Shown here in pieces: positions 43,752 through 53,515 of a stretch of DNA of 64,000 nucleotides. This DNA comes from Janthinobacterium sp. B9-8 (GTDB taxonomy: Bacteria; Pseudomonadota; Gammaproteobacteria; Burkholderiales; Chitinibacteraceae), in contig NZ_CP014222.1 of NCBI RefSeq assembly GCF_000969645.2, positions 1,801,740 through 1,865,739 of the forward strand, written 5' to 3'. The notes beneath the pieces were generated by a model. The model was given only the letters and a program-made list of their open reading frames with translations. It made no database searches and was not told the DNA's origin. Positions within the stretch are counted from its first letter, which is position 1; every line of letters begins with the position of its first letter. A program made the translations under genes and the position numbers.

Positions 43752-44225
43752 ATGGAACTAGATAGGACTGATATTAAAATTCTTAACGAGCTTCAGTTAC
43801 ATGGCCGTTTAAGCAATGTAGAGCTGGCAGAAATCATCGCTTTGTCTCCTTCACCATGCTTGCGCAGGCTCAAACAACTCGAAGATAGTGGTGTTATTCG
43901 CAAATATGTTGCACTTTTGGATCCGCTTTTAATTGGTCTTGGTTTACAGGCTTTTATCCGTGTTTCGCTGGAAAAACGCGGGCATAGTCATCTGCAGGAG
44001 TTTGCCTCGGCCATCCAAGAGTGGCCTGAAGTGGTCAACTGTTATGCCATGACCGGCGAGATGGATTATTTGCTACAGGTGTACTTTGAAGACATGACGC
44101 ACTTTTCTAAATTTGTGATGGGGCAGCTACTGCAACACCCCGGCATTGCCGATATCAAATCAAGCTTTGTGTTAAAAGAATTTAAAAACACCACCAACCT
44201 GCCTTTAAGCCATCTGAATCCATAA
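43752..44225 (+). CDS. Lrp/AsnC-family regulator
   Basis: A 157-residue Lrp-type transcription factor. The N-terminal helix-turn-helix (LDRTDIKILNELQLHGRLSN, then VELAEIIALSPSPCLRRLKQLE) is followed by the RAM ligand-binding domain (VVNCYAMTGEMDYLLQVYFEDM). AAGGGGAG precedes the ATG. It is transcribed away from phhA-hpd, so the simplest reading is that it binds the shared 43596-43751 region and controls phhA-hpd in response to phenylalanine or tyrosine. That ligand is inferred from position. Confidence 0.9.
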   Translation: MELDRTDIKILNELQLHGRLSNVELAEIIALSPSPCLRRLKQLEDSGVIRKYVALLDPLLIGLGLQAFIRVSLEKRGHSHLQEFASAIQEWPEVVNCYAMTGEMDYLLQVYFEDMTHFSKFVMGQLLQHPGIADIKSSFVLKEFKNTTNLPLSHLNP

Positions 44226-44228
44226 AAC

Positions 44229-44279
44229 ATGGGGCGCGTTGGGCAAGGAGCTGTTCCACCCCTGCTTGGCACGCCCCAT
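44229..44279. terminator. Hairpin after the Lrp-type gene
   Basis: ATGGGGCG and CGCCCCAT close an imperfect stem with additional inner pairing. It lies 4 bases after the stop, without a T-run. The following 44280-44445 stretch holds no gene. Confidence 0.55.
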
Positions 44280-44445
44280 TCACGCCCTCATTACTTACAA
44301 CAAAAACAAAACACAAACGTCATCAAAAGCTTACATACTGTCTGTTTTCCATCAATAAGCTGATGGAAGTCTTCCTTGCTGCTTGCCAGAGCCTAGGTAT
44401 TTCAGCTATACCAAAGCAGATATTCATATCAAAAGATACCTAGTG

Positions 44446-44871
44446 ATGAGTTTACAAACCCTCTGGCTGATTGCTGCATTGCTGCTTGCCGGGTTAGAAA
44501 TGCTGACAGGCACTTTTTACTTACTGGCTGTGGCAATCGGTTTAGCCAGTGCCGCTTTGGCTGCATGGCTGGGCTTTAGCTTTACTGTGCAAGCCCTTAG
44601 CGCTGGCCTGATCGGCCTTGTAGCTGTCGCCATTTTGCGGCGCTGGCAGCGCCAGCACACCAGCGCCCCTGCTGAGATCAGCAGTGATATTGGCCAGCAT
44701 GTCGAAATTGTGGAATGGCAGGGCGAACGACGCGCCCGGGTTCGCTATCGCGGCACGCTATGGGATGCAGAGCTGGCTGCCGGCTCTGAAACAGGCCAAA
44801 ACGATTACCTAATTATTGCCACCCAAGGCAACTCGCTTATTCTTAACCACTCACCACTAAGGCACTCCTAA
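44446..44871 (+). CDS. NfeD-like membrane protein
   Basis: About 141 residues. Three hydrophobic segments (residues about 3-24, 26-46, 48-66) are followed by a C-terminal OB-fold (IGQHVEIVEWQGERRARVRYRGTLWDAEL), the architecture of short NfeD1b proteins. These work with SPFH/stomatin proteins in membrane quality control. ATG at 44446 is chosen because the first transmembrane helix starts there; an in-frame start at 44383 adds a polar stretch. Its stop overlaps the next start by one base (TAATG). Confidence 0.87.
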   Translation: MSLQTLWLIAALLLAGLEMLTGTFYLLAVAIGLASAALAAWLGFSFTVQALSAGLIGLVAVAILRRWQRQHTSAPAEISSDIGQHVEIVEWQGERRARVRYRGTLWDAELAAGSETGQNDYLIIATQGNSLILNHSPLRHS

Positions 44872-45821
44872 TGGAATTCGGATTTCCCCTTTTTTTCTTA
44901 GTTATCGCTGTTATTTTTATCGCCAAAACATTCAAAGTGGTGCCGCAGCAGCACGCCCTGATTATTGAACGCCTTGGTAAATTTCACACCGTATTACAAC
45001 CGGGGCTGAGCTTTATTGTGCCCTTTATCGATCGCGTTGCTTACAACCTATCGCTTAAAGAAATTCCGCTCGATGTGCCATCGCAAATTTGCATTACAAA
45101 GGACAATACCCAGCTGCAAGTCGACGGCCTTTTGTATTATCAGGTTACCGATCCTAAGCTGGCTTCTTATGGCACCTCGGATTACGTGATGGCGATTATG
45201 CAATTAGCGCAAACCACGCTGCGATCTGTGATCGGCAAGCTAGAGCTCGATAAAACCTTTGAAGAGCGGGACGACATCAATGCTGCGGTTGTGAATGCGC
45301 TCGATGAAGCCGCACGCAGCTGGGGCGTAAAAGTATTGCGCTACGAGATCAAAGACCTCACCCCGCCTAAAGAAATTTTGCACTCTATGCAGCAGCAAAT
45401 TACTGCTGAGCGCGAAAAGCGTGGCCGTATTGCGCAATCTGAAGGGGTAAAACAAGAGCAAATCAACTTAGCCACCGGCCAGCGCGAAGCCTCTATCCAG
45501 CGCTCGGAAGGCGAGCGTCAGGCGGCCATTAATGCTTCTGAAGGCGAAAAACAAGCCGCCATTAATCAGGCAGAAGGTGAGGCAGAAGCACTACGCTTAG
45601 TTGCCCGTGCCACAGCCGAAGCCATTCATATGGTGGCACAAACTATTAAACAGCCAGGCGGCTTAGAAGCGGTTAATTTGAAAGTAGCCGAGCAATATGT
45701 GGCGGCCTTTGCCAATATTGCTAAAGAAGGCAATACCATGCTGCTGCCCGCCAATGCCAGCGATGTGGCAGGCATGGTCGCTACCGCAATGTCCGTGATT
45801 AAACCCCCAGTACAGCCTTAA
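44871..45821 (+). CDS. SPFH/stomatin-like protein (paraslipin, QmcA-like)
   Basis: A 316-residue membrane-anchored SPFH protein. An N-terminal hydrophobic helix (3-20) is followed by the band-7 domain (VVPQQHALIIERLGKF, LDVPSQICITKDNTQLQVDGLLYYQV) and a long Glu/Ala/Gln-rich coiled coil (about 185-250). It probably forms rings in the inner membrane with the NfeD-like partner and may assist FtsH. It is coupled to the nfeD-like gene. Confidence 0.9.
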   Translation: MEFGFPLFFLVIAVIFIAKTFKVVPQQHALIIERLGKFHTVLQPGLSFIVPFIDRVAYNLSLKEIPLDVPSQICITKDNTQLQVDGLLYYQVTDPKLASYGTSDYVMAIMQLAQTTLRSVIGKLELDKTFEERDDINAAVVNALDEAARSWGVKVLRYEIKDLTPPKEILHSMQQQITAEREKRGRIAQSEGVKQEQINLATGQREASIQRSEGERQAAINASEGEKQAAINQAEGEAEALRLVARATAEAIHMVAQTIKQPGGLEAVNLKVAEQYVAAFANIAKEGNTMLLPANASDVAGMVATAMSVIKPPVQP

Positions 45822-45843
45822 TTTACCGAAGGAAAATAGCGCC

Positions 45844-46776
45844 ATGTCAGAACCCAAATACCGCCTCGTCACCCGCAGTGATTTCGATGGTTTAGTCTGC
45901 GCGGTGCTATTAACCGAGCTTGATATGATTGACGATATTTTATTTGTGCATCCTAAAGATATGCAGGATGGAAAAATCGCCATTACCGCCAAGGACATCA
46001 CCACCAATTTGCCTTATGTGGCGGATGCTTATCTCTCTTTTGATCATCACCTGTCCGAAACGATTCGCACCGTGGGTGAAAAAGCCAATCATATTATCGA
46101 CCCCAAAGCGCCTTCTGCTGCCCGTGTGGTCTATGACTATTACGGTGGCAAAAGTGCCTTCCCTAAGATCAGCGAGGAGATGATGATTGCGGTAGATAAA
46201 GCCGATTCGGCCGAATTTACCCGTGAAGAAATCCTCACCCCCAGAGATTGGGTGCTGCTGAATTACTTAATGGATTCACGTACAGGTTTGGGACGCTTTA
46301 AGAATTTCCGAATTTCCAATTACCAGCTGATGATGGATTTAATTAAATACTGTGGTAACCATGGCATTGATGACATCCTTGGCCTACCTGATATTCAAGA
46401 GCGTATCGAAGTTTATTTTGAGCACGCTCCGCAAGCCAAAGAGCAGCTAATTAACTGCAGCCGTATTTACGATAATTTGGTTGTACTTGATTTACGCAAT
46501 GAAGAAACGATTTATGCCACTAATCGTTTTATGATTTATGCACTCTACCCCCAATGCAATATCTCGATTCATATGCTGTGGGGATTGCACCAGCAAAATA
46601 CTGTTTATGCCACTGGCAAATCAATTATTAACCGCAGCTCACAAACCAATATCGGCGAGCTGATGCTGGAATACGGCGGCGGCGGCCACGAAAATGCGGG
46701 CACTTGCCAAGTGGCAAACGAAGACGCCAACCGTGTGCTGCGAGAGCTGGTACTTAAAATTACAGCGGACGGCTGA
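45844..46776 (+). CDS. DHH-family phosphoesterase
   Basis: A 310-residue member of the DHH phosphoesterase superfamily. It has the N-terminal RSDFDGLVCAV motif, the FDHH motif (about residue 74), and the DHHA1 tail motif EYGGGGHENAGTCQV. The metal-binding residues are intact, so it should hydrolyse a phosphodiester or phosphoanhydride; polyphosphate, nanoRNA and cyclic dinucleotides are family substrates and I cannot choose. It follows the stomatin gene by 22 bases and may share its transcript. Confidence 0.85.
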   Translation: MSEPKYRLVTRSDFDGLVCAVLLTELDMIDDILFVHPKDMQDGKIAITAKDITTNLPYVADAYLSFDHHLSETIRTVGEKANHIIDPKAPSAARVVYDYYGGKSAFPKISEEMMIAVDKADSAEFTREEILTPRDWVLLNYLMDSRTGLGRFKNFRISNYQLMMDLIKYCGNHGIDDILGLPDIQERIEVYFEHAPQAKEQLINCSRIYDNLVVLDLRNEETIYATNRFMIYALYPQCNISIHMLWGLHQQNTVYATGKSIINRSSQTNIGELMLEYGGGGHENAGTCQVANEDANRVLRELVLKITADG

Positions 46777-46790
46777 TTCGAGGGATTTCT

Positions 46791-46817
46791 GCGTGAGTAC
46801 GCACCATGTACTCACGC
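46791..46817. terminator. Hairpin after the DHH gene
   Basis: GCGTGAGTAC and GTACTCACGC form a perfect 10-bp stem with a 7-base loop, 14 bases after the stop. There is no T-run immediately after it. Confidence 0.6.
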
Positions 46818-46989
46818 ACCACGGCGTTTTATCCATGCGTTTCCCTCATACCGTTTTTGGTGCAAATCAAGACCTACACCCAATGAATAGGCCTACTGTA
46901 GTGCGGAACGTGGCTCCACGCATTTGCTGCCTTTCCAAAGTCCGCCCCCGCTCTCACCCAAGACCCCGCTTTTCCGCAAGGGAGCCAGT

Positions 46990-49900
46990 GTGGACATTCC
47001 CGGCTACAGTCTAAAAAACACACTTTATCAAGATGTAACAGGGAGCATGGTCCGCGCTGTTCGTGCAGATGGCAACGCCTGCATTTTGCGCATCGCCTCA
47101 CTGCCCCGAGCCAGCATCACTTTAAAGAGCGAGCGAGATTTACTCGAGCAAATCCAAACCAAACACACTCCCAAGGTGCTCGATTTATTCAAGCATGGCG
47201 CGGCTATGGTGCTGGTGCTTAGCGATTGCCCCGGCCGCACCTTAGAAGATTTAATGAGCGAATCCGGCCATACCCCTGGCACCACACTGCAACTGGCCAT
47301 CACACTGGCCAGAAAACTACAGCGCACCACCGCCATTGCCCAAGCACTGGCCTCCCTACACGCCAGCGGCAAACCGCATGGCAGGCTCTGGCCCGATCAC
47401 ATCATTATTGCGCCTGACCACACCATCCGCTTTGTGGGCATGGCGGACGGTGGCGAAACCGACCCGCAAAAACACCGTGCAGCGTATTTCTCGCCAGAGC
47501 AAACTGGCCGTCTACGCTCAGATGTCAACCCACGCAGTGATTTTTATACCTTGGGCGTCATTTGCTACCGGATGTTTACAGGGCAGCTGCCCTTTAATAG
47601 CAACGACACGCTCTCTTTAATCCACGCCCACCTCGCAAAAATCCCCACCCCGCCCAACGAGATATCTGACACCCCGCCAGCGCTCTCCGCCATTATTATG
47701 AAGCTACTGGAGAAAATCCCGGAGAAGCGTTACCACACCGCGGCAGGGCTGGCCCACGATTTGCAGCGCTGCACCGAGCGGCTTTCAAACGGCTTAACCA
47801 CCCCTTTTCAGCTGGGGGAGGACGATGAGCCCGGCGTACTTCACCCGTCGAACACTCTTTATGGCCGGGATCATCAGCGATTAAGTCTGTTGAATGCCTT
47901 TTCACGCAGCCAGACTCAGGCGGCTGAAGTGGTGCTTATTTCTGGTTACTCAGGAATAGGGAAAAGCTCGCTGGTGCAATCGCTAAGGCCCGATATTATT
48001 ATGGCGGGCGGCTTTTTTATTGAAGGAAAATTCGATCAGTACCAACGCAGCATTCCCTATGCCGCCCTTTCCACCGCCTTTGATAAGCTCATCCGGCAGT
48101 GGCTGGCCGAGCCCAATACCGAACACTGGAAAAACAGGGTTCTCGCCGCAGTAGGTAGCAATGCACAAATTTTGATCGATGCAATCCCTGCCTTGCAATG
48201 GCTGATTGGCCCGCAAGCCCCGGTTACAGAGCTCGGCCCTGCTGAGCTGCGCCATCGCTATAACAAAACACTAGTCGACTTTATTCAGGGCATTTGCCAT
48301 CAGCAATCGCCCCTAGTGTTATTTCTGGACGACTTACAATGGGCCGATCCTGCCAGCCTTGATTTAATGGGCCAGCTACTGACCAATACCCACAATAAGC
48401 ACTTACTGCTGATTGGCGCCTACCGAAACACCGAAGTCCTCTCAGGCCACCCCCTGCTGCTCGCACAAGCCGAATGGCATACCCAAAATGTGCGCAGCAC
48501 CTTGCTTGAGCTGGCCCCGCTTACACCCGCCCAAGTCAACGATTTTCTCATCGACGCGCTGCATACAGGGGAGCACACCTTTGCACTGGCCAATCTGATC
48601 CATAAAAAGACCGGCGGCAATCCTTTTTTTATTGGCAAGCTATTACGCACGCTGGTAGACGAAGCCTTTATTTATTGGGATAGAGAGACGCGTGCCTGGG
48701 TATGGAGCGTCGCCCGCCTTGCCACCCATAATGTGGCAGAAAACGTCGTCGATCTGGTGATCGAGCAATTACACCGGCTGCCTGCTCATGTACAAGAATT
48801 AGCCAGCGCAGCTTCCTGCTTTGGCAATTTATGCAGCCTGCCGGATTTAGCCGCCATTACCGGCCTTAGCCAGGCCAAAACACATGAAAGTTTGCAAGTA
48901 TTGCGCCAAACCGAGCTGATGACCGAAATCCCCAGTGAAGCAGGCAAACCCAAGCAAATTCGTTTTATGCACGACAGAGTGCAGCAAGCCGCCTATTCAC
49001 TACTCAGTGAAAGAGAGCAACAAGCCACGCATATCCGTATTGCACAGCACTTGGTCAAGGCAAATAACGGCGCACATTTTCAAGAACAGCTTTTTACCAT
49101 TGCCCAGCAATTTAGCGCGGGCTTAAATGTTTTTCTTAAAGCGGCAGACCCTGAGCAAAACCGCTATCTGGCAGATATATTTTTGCAAGCCGCCAGCAAA
49201 GCCTTTGCTTCTGCCGCCCATAGCAGCGCCAGACTCTTTGCAAACAATGCACAGCTGCTGCTGAGCGAAGAACACTACTGGGAAAGCGATTACCCGCTAC
49301 TCTTGCGCCTTCACTACATTCAGGCAGAGGCGGCTTTTCTTTCTGGTGATTTAGTCACCTCTGAAGCCATCATCCATGCAGCCAGACCCCGGCTGCGCAC
49401 TGTGCTGGAAAAAGCCGCGTTTCAAAACCTGCTGATCACCGGTAAAACGCTTTCTGCCGATTACCTTGGCGCAATCGAAGCGGGCCGGGAAGCACTAGAA
49501 TTATTAGGATTGGCTTGGCCTAACGATCCAGAGGCCGCATTTCAAGAAATACTGGCCCAGATTGAAGAAAAAATGCAGAATCGCCAGCCTATAGAGCTGC
49601 TGCAATTGCCGCTACTGAGCGACCCGACCCAGCAACTCATTCAAAAAACACTACTCAATCTCGACACCTCCACCTCTTTTGGCCACCCGCGCTACTATCC
49701 CTTTATTATTTCCCGCATGGTGCTGACCGCTCTGGAGCACGGCAATTCAATCGAGATTTGCAAGGGCTACGGCACATTTGGTGTATTGCTGGGCAGCCTG
49801 TTTGGGCAACGCCAGCGCGGCTTTGAATTTGCCAGCTTGGGATATCAGCTCATCACCCCTCTGGACGCAATGGCGCTCAAGTGTAAAACCGGCTGGCCCT

Positions 49901-52900
49901 ATGCGGTAGGCTGCCTGCCTTGGGTTAAACCGCTGCATGATTCATTGCCACTGATTCAAGACAGTATTAATGCAGGGCTAATGACGGGAGATCAGCAATT
50001 CACTGGCTATTTATATTGCGCAGATGTACTGCATCGCTATATCAGCGGCTTGCCGCTCTCTAAATTAAGCGAGCGTATCGAGCAAACCTTGCAATCATCG
50101 CTCACCAATAAAAACCAGTGGGCGATTGATACCCTCAATGCCTTACGCTTTTCTGTTGCGGCTTTTGCGGCAGAAACATGGGATGGCAACACACCCAATG
50201 AAGCGCAATTTGTTCAAGAGTGCGAACAAAACGACAGCCGCTCATCCCTATGCTTTTATCATATTTACCGCGCCCAGCGCATGCTGTTTGCAGGCCATTA
50301 TGAAGAAGTGATTTTGCATGCTCGCCAAGGGCTGGCGCTGTGCCGCTATATCATGGGTTTTATCGCCAACTTTGATGCGCACTGGTGCTTAGCCATGGGG
50401 CTGGCGAACCGAGCGCCATCAGAAAGCCAAAAAGTAGAAATACAGAACCACCGTGAGCAGCTGGCCGCATGGAGCAAGGATTGCCCTGTTAATTTTTCGC
50501 ATAAATTACTCTTGCTCGACGCACAAATTGCCCTGCTACAAGGCCAACACGAAGCGGCGCTTTTATACTGCCATCAATCTATTACCGCCGCGCGCAGCCA
50601 GGGCTTTACTCAGGATCTTGCGCTGGCAGAAATCCATACCTGTAAATTATGGGTTGAACACGGCTACCCGGTTTACGCCACCCACCACCTTAAAAATGCC
50701 ATTTCAAACTTGCAGCACTGGGGTGCCATCGGCCTTGCCAAGACACTGCGCCATGAATTTAGCTCGGTATGGCAACTGATCCCTCCTGAAGAAGACGTTT
50801 TTCATGGCCGCGCTCTCTCTTCGGCAGGCGTACTCAAGGCCTCACAAGCCATCGCCAGCGAGCTGGCTCTTGATCCGCTACTGGTGCGCCTGACCGAGCT
50901 GATGATTGAAAGCGCGGGCGCCACAATGGGTGCACTGATTCTGGCCGAAGACGGACAGCCCAGGCTAAAAACCGTAGGTATTATCGAAAATGATGCCATC
51001 ACCGTGCGCCCCAGAAACAGCCTCAGCTTGCCGGTTGCCGCATCGATTTTGCAATACGTCTGGCGTACTTTAGAAACCGTTGCCCTTGATGATGCAGGGC
51101 TGGATGAGCGCTTTCAGCGTGATTCTTATGTGCACAATACGCGGGTTAAATCGGTGCTGTGCGGCCCCATCATCAAGCAAGGCGTGCTGCTTGGCGTTTA
51201 CTACCTGGAAAACCCGCTCGCGGCAGGAACATTCACCACGGCAAGGCAAGAAGTCATCCATGCCCTATCCACCCAAGCTGCCATTTCAATGGAAAACGCA
51301 CGCCTCTATGATGAGCTGGAAAGCCGTGTAGAGATTCGCACCCAAGAATTAAGCGCCGTCAACCAGCACCTGGAAAACGAGCTGGCAGAAAGAAACCGCA
51401 TCGAAAAAGCACTCAGAGAAAGTGAATCACGCTTTCGCGCCATTGTAGAGAGCATGCTGACGGGCTATATGAAAACTGAACTGGCCAGCGGCAAAATTCT
51501 CGCCATAAACTCGGCGATGCTCGAAATTATCGGTGTAAACAATACAGAAGCCTTACTGGGAGAATGCGCCCACAACTTTTTTGAGAACGCACAAGAACAC
51601 AAACACCTGCAAGAAATGATTCTGAAGCATGAAAGAGTCAGCCGCTACGCCATCAAAATTCGCAATAAAAACGGCAAAATACTGGATGTACTCACCACCA
51701 GCCGCCTGCTGTACAACGCAGAAGGCGAGCCCAGCCATATTGAAGCCACCATGATGGATATCACCGAGCTCAATCACGCCAAAGAAGCGGCAGAAGCCGC
51801 TACCAAAGCAAAGAGTGCTTTTCTAGCTAATATGTCGCATGAAATTCGTACGCCGCTTAACGCCATTCACGGCATAGCCCATTTACTGAAACACACCGCC
51901 TTAAATGAAAAACAAAATGATTACTTACAAAAACTCACGCAATCGACCAATACTTTAATTGCCCTGATTGACGATATTCTTGATTTTTCTAAAATTGAAG
52001 CCGATCGGCTCGATTTAGAACACGAAGTGTTTTCCTGCCGCAGTATTGTGGATCAGGTGGCTTCTATCCTTAAATTCAGAGCCGAAGAAAAAGGGCTCAG
52101 TCTATTGCTTAGCCTGCCCGAGCATTTTGCCGAATGGCGCAAAGGGGATGCGCTTCGTTTAACCCAGATTCTGATTAATTTATTAGGCAATGCCATTAAA
52201 TTTACCCAGCAGGGCTGGGTGCATTTAGAGCTCAGTTGCCCCACCGAAACACAGCTGCTATTTACTATTACAGATCAGGGAATCGGCATGACAGAAGCAC
52301 AGATAAACCGGTTGTTTCAGCCCTTTATTCAGGCAGATAATTCAACAACAAGACAATTTGGCGGCACTGGGCTAGGGCTGTCTATCAGCAAAAAACTGGT
52401 CAAGCTGATGGGGGGCGATATTACAGTAAGCAGCCAGCCCGGCAGAGGAAGTCAGTTTAGCTTTCATGTGGAACTAGCCCTTGCCGAGGAGGTAATGGAT
52501 ACGCCAAGCGAAACCATAGAGCAAGCAGAAAACTTTGAAGGCAAACATGTTCTGGTGGTGGACGACGTGGCCATCAATCGTCTTGTTGCCCGCGAGCTGC
52601 TATCGCTACTTAAAATCAGCTGCGATGAGGCCAATAATGGCGAAGAAGCACTCGCCAAGCTAAGCAGCCATCACTACGATTTAGTATTTATGGATTTGCA
52701 AATGCCCATTATGGATGGCTTGGAAGCCACCCGGCAAATGCGGGCAAGGGGCGACCAAACCCCGGTGATTGCCTTAACCGCCGATGCGCTGGAATCGCAT
52801 AAAAAAACCTGCGCCGAAGTCGGCATGGACGATCACCTCGCCAAACCGATTATTCCTTTGCAACTCAACACCCTGCTCAAAAAATGGCTCATCAATAAGC

Positions 52901-52905
52901 CCTAA
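46990..52905 (+). CDS. Giant hybrid histidine kinase (pseudokinase-AAA-GAF-PAS-HK-REC)
   Basis: About 1971 residues. In order: a Ser/Thr-kinase-like domain (1-270); an AAA-type ATPase (about 295-560, Walker A GYSGIGKSS near 319, Walker B LVLFLDDLQWAD near 446); a long helical TPR-like region (600-1280); GAF (about 1291-1447); PAS (1478-1594); HisKA with His1617 (MSHEIRTPLNAIHG); HATPase (1717-1827, GIGMTEAQI, GTGLGLSIS); and a receiver with Asp1902 (LVFMDLQMPIMDG). The kinase-like domain has HGRLWPDH where active enzymes have HxDxxxxN, so the catalytic Asp is Arg132, and no DFG is seen; it is probably a pseudokinase. GTG at 46990 is chosen over an upstream TTG because AAGGGAG lies 6 bases before it. 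No separate output protein is adjacent. Confidence 0.9.
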   Translation: MDIPGYSLKNTLYQDVTGSMVRAVRADGNACILRIASLPRASITLKSERDLLEQIQTKHTPKVLDLFKHGAAMVLVLSDCPGRTLEDLMSESGHTPGTTLQLAITLARKLQRTTAIAQALASLHASGKPHGRLWPDHIIIAPDHTIRFVGMADGGETDPQKHRAAYFSPEQTGRLRSDVNPRSDFYTLGVICYRMFTGQLPFNSNDTLSLIHAHLAKIPTPPNEISDTPPALSAIIMKLLEKIPEKRYHTAAGLAHDLQRCTERLSNGLTTPFQLGEDDEPGVLHPSNTLYGRDHQRLSLLNAFSRSQTQAAEVVLISGYSGIGKSSLVQSLRPDIIMAGGFFIEGKFDQYQRSIPYAALSTAFDKLIRQWLAEPNTEHWKNRVLAAVGSNAQILIDAIPALQWLIGPQAPVTELGPAELRHRYNKTLVDFIQGICHQQSPLVLFLDDLQWADPASLDLMGQLLTNTHNKHLLLIGAYRNTEVLSGHPLLLAQAEWHTQNVRSTLLELAPLTPAQVNDFLIDALHTGEHTFALANLIHKKTGGNPFFIGKLLRTLVDEAFIYWDRETRAWVWSVARLATHNVAENVVDLVIEQLHRLPAHVQELASAASCFGNLCSLPDLAAITGLSQAKTHESLQVLRQTELMTEIPSEAGKPKQIRFMHDRVQQAAYSLLSEREQQATHIRIAQHLVKANNGAHFQEQLFTIAQQFSAGLNVFLKAADPEQNRYLADIFLQAASKAFASAAHSSARLFANNAQLLLSEEHYWESDYPLLLRLHYIQAEAAFLSGDLVTSEAIIHAARPRLRTVLEKAAFQNLLITGKTLSADYLGAIEAGREALELLGLAWPNDPEAAFQEILAQIEEKMQNRQPIELLQLPLLSDPTQQLIQKTLLNLDTSTSFGHPRYYPFIISRMVLTALEHGNSIEICKGYGTFGVLLGSLFGQRQRGFEFASLGYQLITPLDAMALKCKTGWPYAVGCLPWVKPLHDSLPLIQDSINAGLMTGDQQFTGYLYCADVLHRYISGLPLSKLSERIEQTLQSSLTNKNQWAIDTLNALRFSVAAFAAETWDGNTPNEAQFVQECEQNDSRSSLCFYHIYRAQRMLFAGHYEEVILHARQGLALCRYIMGFIANFDAHWCLAMGLANRAPSESQKVEIQNHREQLAAWSKDCPVNFSHKLLLLDAQIALLQGQHEAALLYCHQSITAARSQGFTQDLALAEIHTCKLWVEHGYPVYATHHLKNAISNLQHWGAIGLAKTLRHEFSSVWQLIPPEEDVFHGRALSSAGVLKASQAIASELALDPLLVRLTELMIESAGATMGALILAEDGQPRLKTVGIIENDAITVRPRNSLSLPVAASILQYVWRTLETVALDDAGLDERFQRDSYVHNTRVKSVLCGPIIKQGVLLGVYYLENPLAAGTFTTARQEVIHALSTQAAISMENARLYDELESRVEIRTQELSAVNQHLENELAERNRIEKALRESESRFRAIVESMLTGYMKTELASGKILAINSAMLEIIGVNNTEALLGECAHNFFENAQEHKHLQEMILKHERVSRYAIKIRNKNGKILDVLTTSRLLYNAEGEPSHIEATMMDITELNHAKEAAEAATKAKSAFLANMSHEIRTPLNAIHGIAHLLKHTALNEKQNDYLQKLTQSTNTLIALIDDILDFSKIEADRLDLEHEVFSCRSIVDQVASILKFRAEEKGLSLLLSLPEHFAEWRKGDALRLTQILINLLGNAIKFTQQGWVHLELSCPTETQLLFTITDQGIGMTEAQINRLFQPFIQADNSTTRQFGGTGLGLSISKKLVKLMGGDITVSSQPGRGSQFSFHVELALAEEVMDTPSETIEQAENFEGKHVLVVDDVAINRLVARELLSLLKISCDEANNGEEALAKLSSHHYDLVFMDLQMPIMDGLEATRQMRARGDQTPVIALTADALESHKKTCAEVGMDDHLAKPIIPLQLNTLLKKWLINKP

Positions 52906-52921
52906 ACCAAGTAAAAAGATC

Positions 52922-53024
52922 TGTAGACACAGAGAAAAAAAGAACACGGAGCACACAGAGAAACCCTTGAGTACTTTAGGTTTTCTCTGTGTGCTCTGTG
53001 TTCTCACCGATCTCTGTGTCTACA
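52922..53024. repeat. Long ACAGAG palindrome after the hybrid kinase
   Basis: TGTAGACACAGAG (52922-52934) pairs with CTCTGTGTCTACA (53012-53024). Inside, GAACACGGAGCACACAGAG pairs nearly perfectly with its complement, leaving a loop of about 18 bases. This is the clearest full copy of the family in the window and could serve as a terminator for the converging genes. Confidence 0.85.
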
Positions 53025-53050
53025 AATTTAAGGTTTTTGAAGGGGGGGAC

Positions 53051-53515
53051 TTAGTGCGCGCAGCGCTCTGGCAAGCTGCGGATGGCATCGGCATTTGATG
53101 GCGAAAACACCATTTCGGCGGCTTGCGACCAGCTTACCCATTTAAAGCGGCGATGCTCGCCTACTGCCAGTGTAATCGCCAATGGATAGGGGACTTCCAG
53201 GCTAAAAACATGCTCGGTATTGTGAGTAGTGCCGGGGGCATAGCGATGACGCCAGATCTCGAAAATTTCGAAATCGTGACTTTGCTGCCAATTGCGTAAT
53301 GAATACATACAGGCGTCGATGCCGGTTTCCTCAAAGACTTCCCGCCGCGCCGTTTGTTCCAGCGATTCATCGCCTTCCCGGCTGCCTGTTACCGATTGCC
53401 AGGCCTCATTAAAATCATTCCGCTCTATAAGCAGCACCTGTAAATCAGGCGTGTGAATCACAATCAGCGCAGACACCGCTTGCTTATACATTGTTGATGA
53501 AGTTGGAGTCGTCAT
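53051..53515 (-). CDS. nudB: Dihydroneopterin triphosphate diphosphatase (Nudix)
   Basis: A 154-residue Nudix hydrolase. The Nudix box GSREGDESLEQTARREVFEETGI is complete (about residues 43-65). The YKQAVSALIVIHT opening and the HNTEHVFSLEVP and EHRRFKWVSWSQAAEMVFSPSN segments are those of NudB, the folate-pathway enzyme that removes pyrophosphate from dihydroneopterin triphosphate. ATG at 53515 is used; ATG at 53491 is also possible, and neither has a strong ribosome site. Confidence 0.87.
   Translation of the reverse strand: MTTPTSSTMYKQAVSALIVIHTPDLQVLLIERNDFNEAWQSVTGSREGDESLEQTARREVFEETGIDACMYSLRNWQQSHDFEIFEIWRHRYAPGTTHNTEHVFSLEVPYPLAITLAVGEHRRFKWVSWSQAAEMVFSPSNADAIRSLPERCAH

Noticed and set aside
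44221-44445. Sigma-54 promoter (TGGCACG) upstream of the nfeD-like gene
   Set aside because: The TGGCACG word at 44267 is part of the hairpin arm, and no GC follows at the -12 position.
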